From contig NZ_FQTV01000002.1 of assembly GCF_900128905.1 (NCBI RefSeq), positions 186,001 through 250,000 of the forward strand: a DNA stretch of 64,000 bases, read 5' to 3'. Shown here one piece after another: positions 19,450 through 27,149 of this stretch. Position 1 is the stretch's first letter, and each line of letters opens with the position of its first letter. The position numbers were made by a program, and so were the translations under genes. The stretch is from Bacteroides luti (GTDB lineage: Bacteria > Bacteroidota > Bacteroidia > Bacteroidales > Bacteroidaceae). Under the pieces are notes generated by a model that saw only the letters and a program-made list of their open reading frames with translations, was not told where the DNA came from and did no database searches.

Positions 19450-19917
19450 TTATTTAGCCGGTTTTCCAAGAAGAACCTGATCAATAGCTCTTTTAAAGGT
19501 AGACTTGTCTGCAGATCCTACAATTACTTGAGGATCACCTTTCTTTGGAATAAACAATATAGTAGGCAGATTTTTGATACCAAGAGCGCTTGCTAATTCA
19601 CTTTCATTGTCAACGTTTACCTTGTAAATTACAATTTGGTCTTCGTATTCTTTTGCCAATTCTTTCATAAGCGGAGCTACCATTCTGCAAGGGCCACACC
19701 AGTCTGCATAGAAATCAATAACTACTGGTTTATCTCCTTTGAATTTCCATTCTTTAGTATCTTTGTAATCGGCTACGTTTTTCAGATATAAGTCATTGTT
19801 CATCTGAATAACGACTCCTTTTTCCGGTTTGTCTTTCTTCTCATTTTGAGGAACGGCAAAGGAATAAATAACTATAGCAATAACAGCTATAGCAGCAATT
19901 AATAGTATTTTTTTCAT
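19450..19917 (-). CDS. Membrane-anchored or periplasmic thioredoxin-fold protein
   Basis: A 155-residue thioredoxin-like protein. An N-terminal hydrophobic segment (about residues 3-22) acts as a signal or anchor, and the thioredoxin domain (about 48-152) has the active site DFYADWCGPCRMV with the resolving-cysteine context intact, plus the cis-proline segment LPTILF. It would be an extracytoplasmic thiol-disulphide oxidoreductase or reductant carrier. It lies 6 bp downstream of the cytoplasmic thioredoxin gene, so both come from one transcript, and it converges with the YgbA-like gene. Confidence 0.88.
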   Translation of the reverse strand: MKKILLIAAIAVIAIVIYSFAVPQNEKKDKPEKGVVIQMNNDLYLKNVADYKDTKEWKFKGDKPVVIDFYADWCGPCRMVAPLMKELAKEYEDQIVIYKVNVDNESELASALGIKNLPTILFIPKKGDPQVIVGSADKSTFKRAIDQVLLGKPAK

Positions 19918-19923
19918 GTAATC

Positions 19924-20220
19924 TTATTTATATTTTTCTATTATTTCTTTTAGATCTTCAGCCTGCATAACTCCAGATTGCCTCCACAATGGTTCGCCGT
20001 TTTTGAATAACATTAAGGTCGGGATTGATTGAATGCGGTATTTTGCAGCGAGATCTTCATTTTGATCCACATCTATTTTAATGATTCTGGCAGAATCACC
20101 AATTTCTCTTTTCAAGTTCTCGAGAATCGGTTTCATTGTTTTGCATGGTCCGCACCATTCTGCAAAGAAATCAACTAAAACCGGATTATTGCTTTTTATT
20201 ACATCGTTGAATTTTTCCAT
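19924..20220 (-). CDS. trxA: Thioredoxin (cytoplasmic)
   Basis: A 98-residue thioredoxin without a signal peptide. It has the active site VDFFAEWCGPCKTM, the buried Asp near residue 19 preceding it, the cis-proline loop SIPTLMLF and a C-terminal helix. It donates electrons to peroxidases, ribonucleotide reductase and other targets. It is the first gene of a two-gene unit with the membrane-anchored thioredoxin. Several thioredoxin paralogues are usual in Bacteroides, so the gene symbol describes the fold and may not mark the main housekeeping copy. Confidence 0.88.
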   Translation of the reverse strand: MEKFNDVIKSNNPVLVDFFAEWCGPCKTMKPILENLKREIGDSARIIKIDVDQNEDLAAKYRIQSIPTLMLFKNGEPLWRQSGVMQAEDLKEIIEKYK

Positions 20221-20379
20221 AGTTACTTTATATTTGAAATAAAAATAACTGTTTATTTTTAAATAAGAGCTTAGAACTTATAAATTATTAAGGGAAAACA
20301 TCTGAAATTATTCATTTGTTCTCCCTATTAATATTTTATAAGCCTAATGGCATTTATTTTCAACGATATGGAAATTCTT

Positions 20380-21624
20380 TTATTTGCTGAATAACGGTAG
20401 CACCAGAAGTACTACAGACAGAACAATCAGGATGGTTATTGTACCCCATCCGATAATATTATTAAGAGGCTTGTTTACGTATTTACCCATTATCTTCTTG
20501 TTGTTTACAAGCAGAATCATACAGATAAGCACAACCGGAAGAAGCATTCCATTGATAACCTGAGACCATAACGAAATAGCTATAAGCGGTGCGTTAGGAA
20601 CCAGAATTATAAGAACCGAGAAAATCAATATCCCTGTATAAAGTATATAAAATTCTTTGGCTTCATCCCATTTCTTATCTATACCAGCTTCGAAACCGAA
20701 GGCCTCGCACACATAGAATGCAGTTGCCAGTGGAAGAATAGTAGCCGAGAAGATAGATGCGACAAATAAACCAAATGCAAATAACTGAGAAGACAATTCT
20801 CCGGCAAGAGGTTTCAATGCTAGTGCCGCGTCTTTAGCTTCGTTAATCTGTACTCCATTTGTATGCAGGGTAGAGGCACACGCCACAATAATAAAGAAAG
20901 CAACAACTACGGTCGCAATACATCCTACAACAATATCGATGAGAGAATATTTGTAATTCTTCATGGTCAGTCCTTTTTCAATGACAGACGACTGCATGTA
21001 GAACTGCATCCACGGAGCGATTGTGGTACCGATAATACCGATTACCATAGCCAAACTCTGAGAATTGACCTTCAAATCAGGATGAACCATTGCATGTCCT
21101 ATTTCTCCCCAATGTGGTTTACCCATGATGGCTGCAACCACGTACATTAATAGCGAAAGACTGAATATTAGGAATATCCTTTCTGCAATCTGATACGTGC
21201 CTTTTACAACAAGTACCCATACCATTATACCTACTATGGGCACAGATATATATTTGCTTACACCAAATACTTCCATACTTCCCGCTACACCGGCAAACTC
21301 AGTTGTTGTATTACCAATATCAGCTACAAGAAGACCGATAAAGATAAAGAAAGTAACCTTTACACCGGCGTTTTCGCGGATTAGGTCGGCCAATCCTTTA
21401 CCGGTAACGATACCCATGCGGGCATTCATTTCCTGAATAACGATCAATACAATGAATGACGGTATAAGAGTCCAGAGAAGATTATATCCGTAAACAGCAC
21501 CGGCTACAGAATAGGTGGTGATACCACCTGCGTCGTTATCTACACTTCCTGTAATAATACCTGGTCCGAGAATAGCCAGAAACATTGCAATCTGGCTGAA
21601 CATATTCTTTTTATTTTTAAACAT
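20380..21624 (-). CDS. Nramp (SLC11)-fold divalent metal transporter with altered metal site, probably Mg2+
   Basis: A 414-residue inner-membrane protein with about 11 transmembrane helices and the Nramp fold. The helix-1 motif is DAGG (Asp31) where Mn/Fe transporters have DPGN, and helix 6 reads TIAPW (Ala203) where canonical members have IMPH, so the metal-binding methionine is absent and the asparagine appears replaced by Gly. Loss of that soft ligand is the change described for Nramp-related magnesium transporters (NRMTs). It lies 19 bp downstream of an MgtE_N/CBS protein gene and is divergent from corA, which also favours Mg2+. Generic annotation would call it a manganese transporter; the substrate is unproven. 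Confidence 0.85.
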   Translation of the reverse strand: MFKNKKNMFSQIAMFLAILGPGIITGSVDNDAGGITTYSVAGAVYGYNLLWTLIPSFIVLIVIQEMNARMGIVTGKGLADLIRENAGVKVTFFIFIGLLVADIGNTTTEFAGVAGSMEVFGVSKYISVPIVGIMVWVLVVKGTYQIAERIFLIFSLSLLMYVVAAIMGKPHWGEIGHAMVHPDLKVNSQSLAMVIGIIGTTIAPWMQFYMQSSVIEKGLTMKNYKYSLIDIVVGCIATVVVAFFIIVACASTLHTNGVQINEAKDAALALKPLAGELSSQLFAFGLFVASIFSATILPLATAFYVCEAFGFEAGIDKKWDEAKEFYILYTGILIFSVLIILVPNAPLIAISLWSQVINGMLLPVVLICMILLVNNKKIMGKYVNKPLNNIIGWGTITILIVLSVVLLVLPLFSK

Positions 21625-21643
21625 GAGAAATAGCTGTTTTTTC

Positions 21644-22909
21644 TTATTTGTTTGTTCTGCGTTTGTTAATTAAGTCTTCAATTACGTCGTCAATAACAAC
21701 CATACCTTGCAGTACATCGGCATTATCGACAACAGGAATTGCAAGCATATTGTACTTTGATACAATTTTCGCAATCTCGTCAATATCCTGATCATCTCGC
21801 AGACAAACAGGCGAAGGCTTCATAATCTCATTGATTGTAGCCTCGGGCGAGGAAACTACTATGTCTCTTAACGACACGGTTGCAATCAATACTTCTTTTT
21901 CGTCAGTTACAAACAAATTATATAATGTGGCAGCTTCTGGCTTTTTCTCTCTCAATTCGTTGAGTACATCATTAACCGTCTTCTCCTTGCTGAAAGAAAT
22001 AATTTCGGTTGCCATAAGACTACCCACAGAATCTTCAGGATAATCTAGCAATTCACGCACTTCTTCGGAAGTTTTCTTCTCCATTTCGTTAAGAAGAAGT
22101 TCGGCTTTTTCTTCCTCTAGAGCATTAAGGATATCGGCAACTTCATCGGCCGGCATCTTGTCGAGCACGTCGGCCGCCTTTTCAATGGAAAGACTTTCAA
22201 TGATATGCACCTGTGCATCAGCTTCCATCTCTTCAAGTACGTCGGCAGCCCTTTCTTCATCCAATGATAAGAATACATCGGCACTGGCTTTCTTGCCTAA
22301 GTCCTCAATAATATCGGCTAAGTCCGATGGGTGAAGAGTTTGTAGTTTGGAATGGCTCTTCGATAGCTTGATATTCAGATTTGAAAAGTCGATAGCTTCA
22401 ACATCTTCCCATAAAATAAATTTAGCAGGGATGCTTACTTTGAAGTAAGAAAGGAAAATCTTAAGCGGTTTGGCAATCCCGATTCTTCTTAACAGACCTT
22501 CGATACCTATATCAACCGCAACGGCAAAAGTGCCATTAGCTACAGAAACAAGACGTATGTCGTTTACACGAACCAGCTTTCTTCCGTTCAAATCAACAAT
22601 CTGTTTGTCCAGAACCACACTAGCTAAATAGAGATCGTTATCAATGTTTTCCTGAGGCAATTGAATAAGTTGAGAACAGCTGACCTTGAGTTTACCATTG
22701 ATTTTCTGAACTTTAAAATGCTCAAAAGAGTAAAATTCGGTTTTATCAGGGCTTTTTATTTTAATACCTGTAACAAGGGGTCTTTCTGTCTGATTCGTAT
22801 TGTCTGCATTAACCAGCAGATCTTTTACGATACCAATATACTGTCCGTTTACATCAAAGATCTTTCTTCCGATTACACGGCTCAGATAGAACGTCATAAA
22901 AGAGTTCAT
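21644..22909 (-). CDS. PRC-barrel/MgtE N-terminal/CBS-domain cytoplasmic protein, putative Mg2+ sensor of the Nramp-like transporter
   Basis: A 421-residue soluble protein. Residues about 8-100 look like a PRC-barrel region (SRVIGRKIFDVNGQYIGIVKDLLVN) with a second such segment to about 190. Residues about 205-300 are an MgtE_N superhelix (LHPSDLADIIEDL, EEERAADVLEEM, KAADVLDKMPADEVADIL), and residues about 305-415 are a CBS pair. In MgtE the N and CBS domains bind Mg2+ and gate the channel, but the MgtE membrane domain is absent here. The transporter gene 19 bp downstream probably supplies the membrane part, so this protein likely senses cytoplasmic Mg2+ for it. The gene has a structured leader of about 130 nt with a short ORF. 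Confidence 0.85.
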   Translation of the reverse strand: MNSFMTFYLSRVIGRKIFDVNGQYIGIVKDLLVNADNTNQTERPLVTGIKIKSPDKTEFYSFEHFKVQKINGKLKVSCSQLIQLPQENIDNDLYLASVVLDKQIVDLNGRKLVRVNDIRLVSVANGTFAVAVDIGIEGLLRRIGIAKPLKIFLSYFKVSIPAKFILWEDVEAIDFSNLNIKLSKSHSKLQTLHPSDLADIIEDLGKKASADVFLSLDEERAADVLEEMEADAQVHIIESLSIEKAADVLDKMPADEVADILNALEEEKAELLLNEMEKKTSEEVRELLDYPEDSVGSLMATEIISFSKEKTVNDVLNELREKKPEAATLYNLFVTDEKEVLIATVSLRDIVVSSPEATINEIMKPSPVCLRDDQDIDEIAKIVSKYNMLAIPVVDNADVLQGMVVIDDVIEDLINKRRTNK

Positions 22910-23039
22910 ATGCTTCTTTTCTTTTTATGATATAGATTAAGAAGCATGCACAAGCGGATGCTAACCTAACTACATCAGGTTAATAATAAACTAAATATAT
23001 CCGCAGGGCCTTCGTCCATTTTTTAATGATTTTTGGTTT
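22910..23039 (-). promoter_or_regulatory. Structured leader of the MgtE_N/CBS-Nramp operon (candidate Mg2+/metal-responsive element)
   Basis: Between the predicted start site and the ATG at 22909 three stems can be drawn in the transcript: GCGGAU with AUCCGC (plus-strand 22999-23004 and 22954-22959), inside it a 6-bp stem (22977-22982 with 22962-22967), and a perfect 9-bp stem (22939-22947 with 22910-22918) whose 3' arm touches the start codon. A 14-codon ORF overlaps the first two stems. No yybP-ykoY or M-box consensus was recognised. There is no U tract, so control of translation is more likely than termination. Confidence 0.5.
22975..23019 (-). CDS. Possible leader peptide of the MgtE_N/CBS-Nramp operon
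   Basis: A 14-codon ORF encoding MDEGPADIFSLLLT. It is preceded by an A-rich stretch (AAAAAATGGACGA), as in Bacteroidetes translation starts, and lies about 20 nt into the predicted transcript. Its N-terminus is rich in Asp, Glu and Pro, the composition that makes MgtL-type leader peptides of enterobacteria destabilise the ribosome at low Mg2+. Codons 6-7 form the 5' arm of the outer stem and the last codons plus stop form part of the inner stem, so ribosome position would change the leader fold. Translation is unproven. Confidence 0.35.
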   Translation of the reverse strand: MDEGPADIFSLLLT

Positions 23040-23045
23040 GCGCCG

Positions 23046-23075
23046 CAAAAGTAATTCTTTTAATTTAAAAAGCAA
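23046..23075 (-). promoter_or_regulatory. Promoter of the MgtE_N/CBS-Nramp operon
   Basis: Read on the minus strand: TTG (23075-23073), 19 bp, TACTTTTG (23053-23046). It places the transcript start near 23039, giving a leader of about 130 nt. Confidence 0.65.
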
Positions 23076-23152
23076 GGCTAAATAATAGAATATTCAAAGA
23101 ATTTAAATTTTTATTTTTTCTTTTTTAAAGCCCGATATTCTTTATTTTTATC

Positions 23153-23160
23153 TATTTTTG
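23153..23160 (+). promoter_or_regulatory. Candidate -7 element for corA
   Basis: TATTTTTG matches TAnnTTTG; transcription would start near 23167 and leave a leader of about 107 nt before corA. The -33 element is not obvious. Confidence 0.45.
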
Positions 23161-23185
23161 TTGCTGTAATCATTTTAATTTCAAA

Positions 23186-23212
23186 ATGGACGATTATCAT
23201 AGTAAGGACTAA
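23186..23212 (+). CDS. Possible corA leader peptide
   Basis: An 8-codon ORF encoding MDDYHSKD. Its start is embedded in AAAATGGACGA, the same 11 bases that start the short ORF in the divergent leader. It is followed 6 nt later by a 9-bp hairpin (23218-23226 with 23244-23252, one G-U pair) that lies between the short ORF and the corA start. Translation is unproven. Confidence 0.3.
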   Translation: MDDYHSKD

Positions 23213-23217
23213 AATCT

Positions 23218-23252
23218 GAACAGAGGCATTTCGTGACTGAATCCCTTTGTTC
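23218..23252 (+). promoter_or_regulatory. Hairpin in the corA leader
   Basis: The arms GAACAGAGG (23218-23226) and CCTTTGTTC (23244-23252) pair over 9 bp including one G-U. The hairpin ends 21 nt before the corA ATG and directly follows the short ORF. Confidence 0.45.
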
Positions 23253-23273
23253 ATAATGAATGGAGGGTAAAGC

Positions 23274-24197
23274 ATGAAAACTTTTCTAAGGGGAGCCTTT
23301 GGATTAGAGGTTATTTCAAAATGGGAGCCAAATTGTTGGATTAAAATTGATTGTCCCGATACTGAGGACTATAATTACTTACAAAAAACACTTAACGTTC
23401 CGGAATATTTCCTATCGGATATAGCCGATATTGACGAACGTCCGCGTGTAGAAACAGAAGATGAATGGACGTTTATTATCTTACGAATCCCTCATCGTCA
23501 GGATGATTCCAAAATGCCTTTTATTACTGTTCCATTAGGTATAATATTTAAAGATAACATCTGTATTTCCATATGTCATTATCAGACTGTGATGCTTAAG
23601 GATTTCTTGACGTATTATGAACGTAAGAACCTTGGTTTTACAGATTCGGTAGATCTTATTTTTAAACTATTTCTTTCTTCATCAGTGTGGTATCTAAAAT
23701 CACTTAAAATTATAAATCAACGGATTGATGTTGTAAAACGAGAGTTGGAACGTTCCATTGAAAATAAGGAATTGCTGGCACTTTTCCATCTGGAAAACTG
23801 TCTTACCTATTTTATTACTTCTCTTAAGGGGAATGAAATATTGCTTTCAAAACTGAAATTCAAATTGCCGGTAGACGAGCTCGATGTGGAACTTATTGAA
23901 GATGTTGAGATTGAATTGAAACAGGCTCACGAATCGGCCAATATATACAGCAATATACTTAGTGGAATGATGGATGCATACTCTTCAATTATAAGTAATA
24001 ATGTGAATAGCATCATGCGTATATTGACATCTATCTCTATTATTTTAATGTTTCCAACACTTATATCAAGTATGTTTGGTATGAATATTAAAAATGGTAT
24101 TGAGAACTCTAACTGGGGTTTTGCTTTTGTAGTAGGATTCTCAGTTGTTGTTTGTGCCGGATTCCTTTGGATCTTTAAGAAAAAACGCTGGATGTAA
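23274..24197 (+). CDS. corA: CorA-family magnesium transporter
   Basis: A 307-residue CorA/MIT-family channel. The large N-terminal cytoplasmic domain (about residues 1-240) ends in the long stalk helix, and two membrane helices follow (about 248-270 and 282-302). The selectivity motif reads FGMN after the first helix, in the usual CorA position where YGMN is common, and the C-terminus is basic (KKKRWM) as expected for the inner-ring anchor. It mediates passive Mg2+ (sometimes Co2+ or Ni2+) uptake. Being divergent from the Nramp-like/MgtE_N unit suggests a shared magnesium homeostasis locus. The ATG follows GGAGGG, unusually SD-like for this phylum. Confidence 0.92.
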   Translation: MKTFLRGAFGLEVISKWEPNCWIKIDCPDTEDYNYLQKTLNVPEYFLSDIADIDERPRVETEDEWTFIILRIPHRQDDSKMPFITVPLGIIFKDNICISICHYQTVMLKDFLTYYERKNLGFTDSVDLIFKLFLSSSVWYLKSLKIINQRIDVVKRELERSIENKELLALFHLENCLTYFITSLKGNEILLSKLKFKLPVDELDVELIEDVEIELKQAHESANIYSNILSGMMDAYSSIISNNVNSIMRILTSISIILMFPTLISSMFGMNIKNGIENSNWGFAFVVGFSVVVCAGFLWIFKKKRWM

Positions 24198-24260
24198 TTA
24201 AAAAAAAAGAAAGTTCTATAACAATAGTAATCTGATATTCAATATTATACGTAATTGCAT

Positions 24261-24268
24261 TACCTTTG
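24261..24268 (+). promoter_or_regulatory. Candidate -7 element before the first LpxH-like gene
   Basis: TACCTTTG matches TAnnTTTG. Because it lies downstream of the possible ATG at 24255, it supports the start at 24288. Confidence 0.5.
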
Positions 24269-24287
24269 CAGTGCTAAACTAAAGCTT

Positions 24288-25046
24288 ATGCAATTACGTA
24301 CATATTACCCCACTGTGGTTCTCTCTGACATTCATTTAGGAACGCCTCATTCTAAGAAAGAGGAGGTGAGTAAATTCCTGAAATCCATAAAATGCGATAA
24401 ATTGATTCTTAATGGAGACATTATTGATGGGTGGCACTTCAGTAAAGAGGGACTCAGTAACTTGAAACTAAAACATATTCAGTTCTTTAAAGACGTCATG
24501 AAAATGATGGATAGTTTTAGTACTGAAGTAATATATATCCGTGGAAACCATGATGATTTTCTGGATAATTTTATTTCGAAGACACTCGATAATATCAAAA
24601 TAGTAAAGGATTACGTTTACGAAAGTCATGGTAAACGCTATTATGTTACTCACGGAGACGTATTCGACACTGTAACTTCCCGTATGAAATGGTTGGCAAA
24701 GCTTGGAGATCTGGGTTATTCGGCTCTTCTTTGGTTAAACGAAAAATACAATGCCCGTAGAATTAAGCATGGCAAACCTTATCATTCTTTTTCAAAGGTT
24801 ATTAAACGGAAATTTAAGAAAGCTGTTTCTTTTATGTCTGATTTTGAAAATAAACTAGTATCTCTGGCTAGGGTTAATCAATGTAATGGCGTTATTTGTG
24901 GTCATATCCATCATCCAGAAAACAGATATTACGAAGATATTCATTATCTGAACTCCGGCGATTGGGTGGAATCTTTGTCTGCTTTGGTTGAAGACGAACA
25001 CGGAAACTGGAGAGTACACCATTATTATGAAGACTCAAGAGTATAA
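24288..25046 (+). CDS. UDP-2,3-diacylglucosamine diphosphatase-like metallophosphoesterase (LpxH-like), copy 1
   Basis: A calcineurin-fold phosphoesterase of about 252 residues. The metal-binding motifs are complete: SDIHLG (DxH), NGDIIDGWH (GDxxD), RGNHDD (GNHD), THGD and CGHIHHPE. Enzymes of this group cleave UDP-diacylglucosamine in lipid A synthesis, although related Bacteroidetes proteins may serve other glycolipids. The start at 24288 is preferred over 24255 because the downstream paralogue begins with the same MQLR residues and a promoter -7 element lies between the two ATGs. A hairpin terminator separates it from the second copy. Confidence 0.82.
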   Translation: MQLRTYYPTVVLSDIHLGTPHSKKEEVSKFLKSIKCDKLILNGDIIDGWHFSKEGLSNLKLKHIQFFKDVMKMMDSFSTEVIYIRGNHDDFLDNFISKTLDNIKIVKDYVYESHGKRYYVTHGDVFDTVTSRMKWLAKLGDLGYSALLWLNEKYNARRIKHGKPYHSFSKVIKRKFKKAVSFMSDFENKLVSLARVNQCNGVICGHIHHPENRYYEDIHYLNSGDWVESLSALVEDEHGNWRVHHYYEDSRV

Positions 25047-25089
25047 TTGAGCCAGAATAGTTGAATCTGAAAATAGCAAGATTATATTT

Positions 25090-25133
25090 GAACGCAGGTA
25101 ATTGAATAATCAGTTGCCTGCGTTCATTTTTTT
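25090..25133 (+). terminator. Terminator between the two LpxH-like genes
   Basis: A 12-bp stem with one G-U pair (25090-25101 with 25114-25125) is followed by a T-rich run. Confidence 0.8.
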
Positions 25134-25231
25134 AGAGCATTTAACTGCTTAAACTTAACAGGATAGTAATATTGCATTCACTCTTCTGTAATATAATAAG
25201 ATGATATTTGTAGAGCAAAAAATAAAATCTT

Positions 25232-26032
25232 ATGCAATTACGAAACTATTACCCCACAGTAGTCCTATCAGACATTCACTTGGGAACTCCTCACTCCAAA
25301 ACAGAGGAAGTAACTAAATTCCTTAAATCAATTAATTGTGATAAACTGATTCTTAACGGAGACATTATTGACGGTTGGCATTTACAAAAAGGCGGGCTGA
25401 ATAAGTGGAAGCCTAAGCATACCGAGTTCTTTAAAGTAATCATGAAAATGATGGAGAACTTTGGCACGGAAGTTATTTATGTAAGAGGAAATCACGATGA
25501 TTTTCTAGATAATCTGGCCCCACTGACACTCTATAATATTAGTATAGTAAAAGATTATATTTATGAAAGTCACGGCAAACGCTATTATGTTACTCACGGC
25601 GATGTTTTCGATACAGTAACCACTCAGATGAAATGGCTGGCTAAGCTGGGAGATATTGGTTATTCCATGCTTCTTTGGTTGAACAAAATCTATAATATTC
25701 GCAGAGTGAAACAGGGGAAGCCTTATTACTCACTTTCACAAACAATTAAGCAAAGAGTAAAATCTGCAGTATCTTATATTTCCGATTTTGAAAAAGAGCT
25801 GGTTGATCTTGCCCGGATAAAACGATGTAATGGCATTATTTGCGGCCACATTCATCATCCGGAAAATACCTATTATGAAGAGATACATTACCTTAATTCT
25901 GGAGACTGGGTGGAAACATTGTCTGCTTTGGTTGAGGATGAAAAAGGAAACTGGAGTGTGCGCTACTATGAAGGAGTGCTGATACAAGAGAATTTGAATG
26001 ATATAACAGAAGAAATATACATAGCCTCATGA
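25232..26032 (+). CDS. UDP-2,3-diacylglucosamine diphosphatase-like metallophosphoesterase (LpxH-like), copy 2
   Basis: A 266-residue paralogue of the preceding gene, alike along most of its length by eye and with the same five metal motifs (SDIHLG, NGDIIDGWH, RGNHDD, THGD, CGHIHHPE). The C-terminus is about 14 residues longer. It overlaps the glycosyltransferase gene by 4 bp (ATGA), so the two are translationally coupled. This coupling suggests that copy 2 works in the same glycolipid or envelope-glycan pathway as the transferase, while copy 1 may be the general enzyme. That division of labour is inference. Confidence 0.82.
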   Translation: MQLRNYYPTVVLSDIHLGTPHSKTEEVTKFLKSINCDKLILNGDIIDGWHLQKGGLNKWKPKHTEFFKVIMKMMENFGTEVIYVRGNHDDFLDNLAPLTLYNISIVKDYIYESHGKRYYVTHGDVFDTVTTQMKWLAKLGDIGYSMLLWLNKIYNIRRVKQGKPYYSLSQTIKQRVKSAVSYISDFEKELVDLARIKRCNGIICGHIHHPENTYYEEIHYLNSGDWVETLSALVEDEKGNWSVRYYEGVLIQENLNDITEEIYIAS

Positions 26033-27147
26033 AATTCTTATTTATTGTTCAAGGAGAGGGTAGGGGGCACTTTACCCAAGCAATTACATTAGAAGAAATG
26101 TTGCTTAAAAACGGACATGAAGTGGTGGAGGTTTTAGTTGGAAAAAGTACTTCACGCTCACTTCCGGGATTCTTTAATAGAAGTGTTAAAGCGCCGGTTA
26201 AGCGATTCTTAAGTCCTAACTTCCTGCCATCTGCACAAAATAAAAGAGCCGATATTGGAAGAAGTGTAGTCTATAACTTGCTTCAGACTCCTGCTTATAT
26301 TAAAAGTATGATTTATATAAAACAACGCATAGAAGAATCCGGCGCCGACGTGGTTATAAACTTCTACGAACTACTTACGGGACTTACCTACACCTTTCTG
26401 CGTCCCCGGATTCCTTATGTGTGCATTGGCCATCAGTATCTTTTTCTGCATCGTGATTTTGAATTCCCTCCCGAACAAAACTTTAGTCTTTTCCTGTTAC
26501 GTTTATTTACACGACTTACAAGTATAGGAAGCTCTAAGAGATTGGCTCTCTCATTTTACAGATTGAGCGATGATAAAAGAGAAAATGTAACAGTCGTACC
26601 TCCATTGTTGCGCAGTGAAGTTTTCTCTCTTCAACCCCAAAAAGGAAGTTATATTCACGGGTATATGGTAAACTCCGGTTATGCGGATTATATTACCGAG
26701 TTTAATTCCAACCACCCGGAATTGCAGCTACATTTTTTCTGGGATAAACCCGATGCACCTGACGAGATGAAAGTAACAGATACTCTTTCTTTTCATACAT
26801 TAAACGATGTCGACTTTCTGAAATATATGAGTGGTTGCAAGGCATATGCAAGTACCGCAGGGTTCGAATCTATTTGTGAAGCAATGTACATAGGCAAACC
26901 GGTAATGATGGTTCCCGTACATATAGAGCAGGATTGCAATGCTTATGATGCCGTACGCGCAGGTGCCGGTATTACTTCCGACTCTTTCGATCTTGACGAG
27001 CTTATAGAATTCTCAAAGAATTATACTCCCGACCGTTCTTTTGTTTATTGGGTGAATAGTTGTGAAAGAGTACTACTTGAGGAACTTGAAGAGAAAAAAG
27101 ATAAACATACAATTTTTGCTATTCCGGCACTATCTAATTATTTTTAG
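26029..27147 (+). CDS. MurG-like glycosyltransferase (GT-B fold)
   Basis: A 372-residue cytoplasmic glycosyltransferase. The N-terminus FLFIVQGEGRGHFTQAITL matches the GEGxGH start of MurG/UGT-like GT-B enzymes. The C-terminal half has YASTAGFESICEAMYIGKPVMMVPV, the usual nucleotide-sugar-binding stretch with a conserved Glu, followed by QDCNAYDAVRAG. Donor and acceptor cannot be read from the sequence. Tight coupling to an LpxH-like phosphoesterase suggests lipid glycosylation. Confidence 0.82.
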   Translation: MKFLFIVQGEGRGHFTQAITLEEMLLKNGHEVVEVLVGKSTSRSLPGFFNRSVKAPVKRFLSPNFLPSAQNKRADIGRSVVYNLLQTPAYIKSMIYIKQRIEESGADVVINFYELLTGLTYTFLRPRIPYVCIGHQYLFLHRDFEFPPEQNFSLFLLRLFTRLTSIGSSKRLALSFYRLSDDKRENVTVVPPLLRSEVFSLQPQKGSYIHGYMVNSGYADYITEFNSNHPELQLHFFWDKPDAPDEMKVTDTLSFHTLNDVDFLKYMSGCKAYASTAGFESICEAMYIGKPVMMVPVHIEQDCNAYDAVRAGAGITSDSFDLDELIEFSKNYTPDRSFVYWVNSCERVLLEELEEKKDKHTIFAIPALSNYF

Positions 27148-27149
27148 CT

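Noticed and set aside
22910..23039. yybP-ykoY (Mn2+) or M-box (Mg2+) riboswitch before the MgtE_N/Nramp operon
   Set aside because: The leader is short and lacks the conserved loop sequences of both classes; only the generic stems and the mini-ORF are supported.
24255..24287. N-terminal extension of the first LpxH-like protein
   Set aside because: A promoter -7 element lies just downstream of that ATG and the paralogue starts at the equivalent of 24288.
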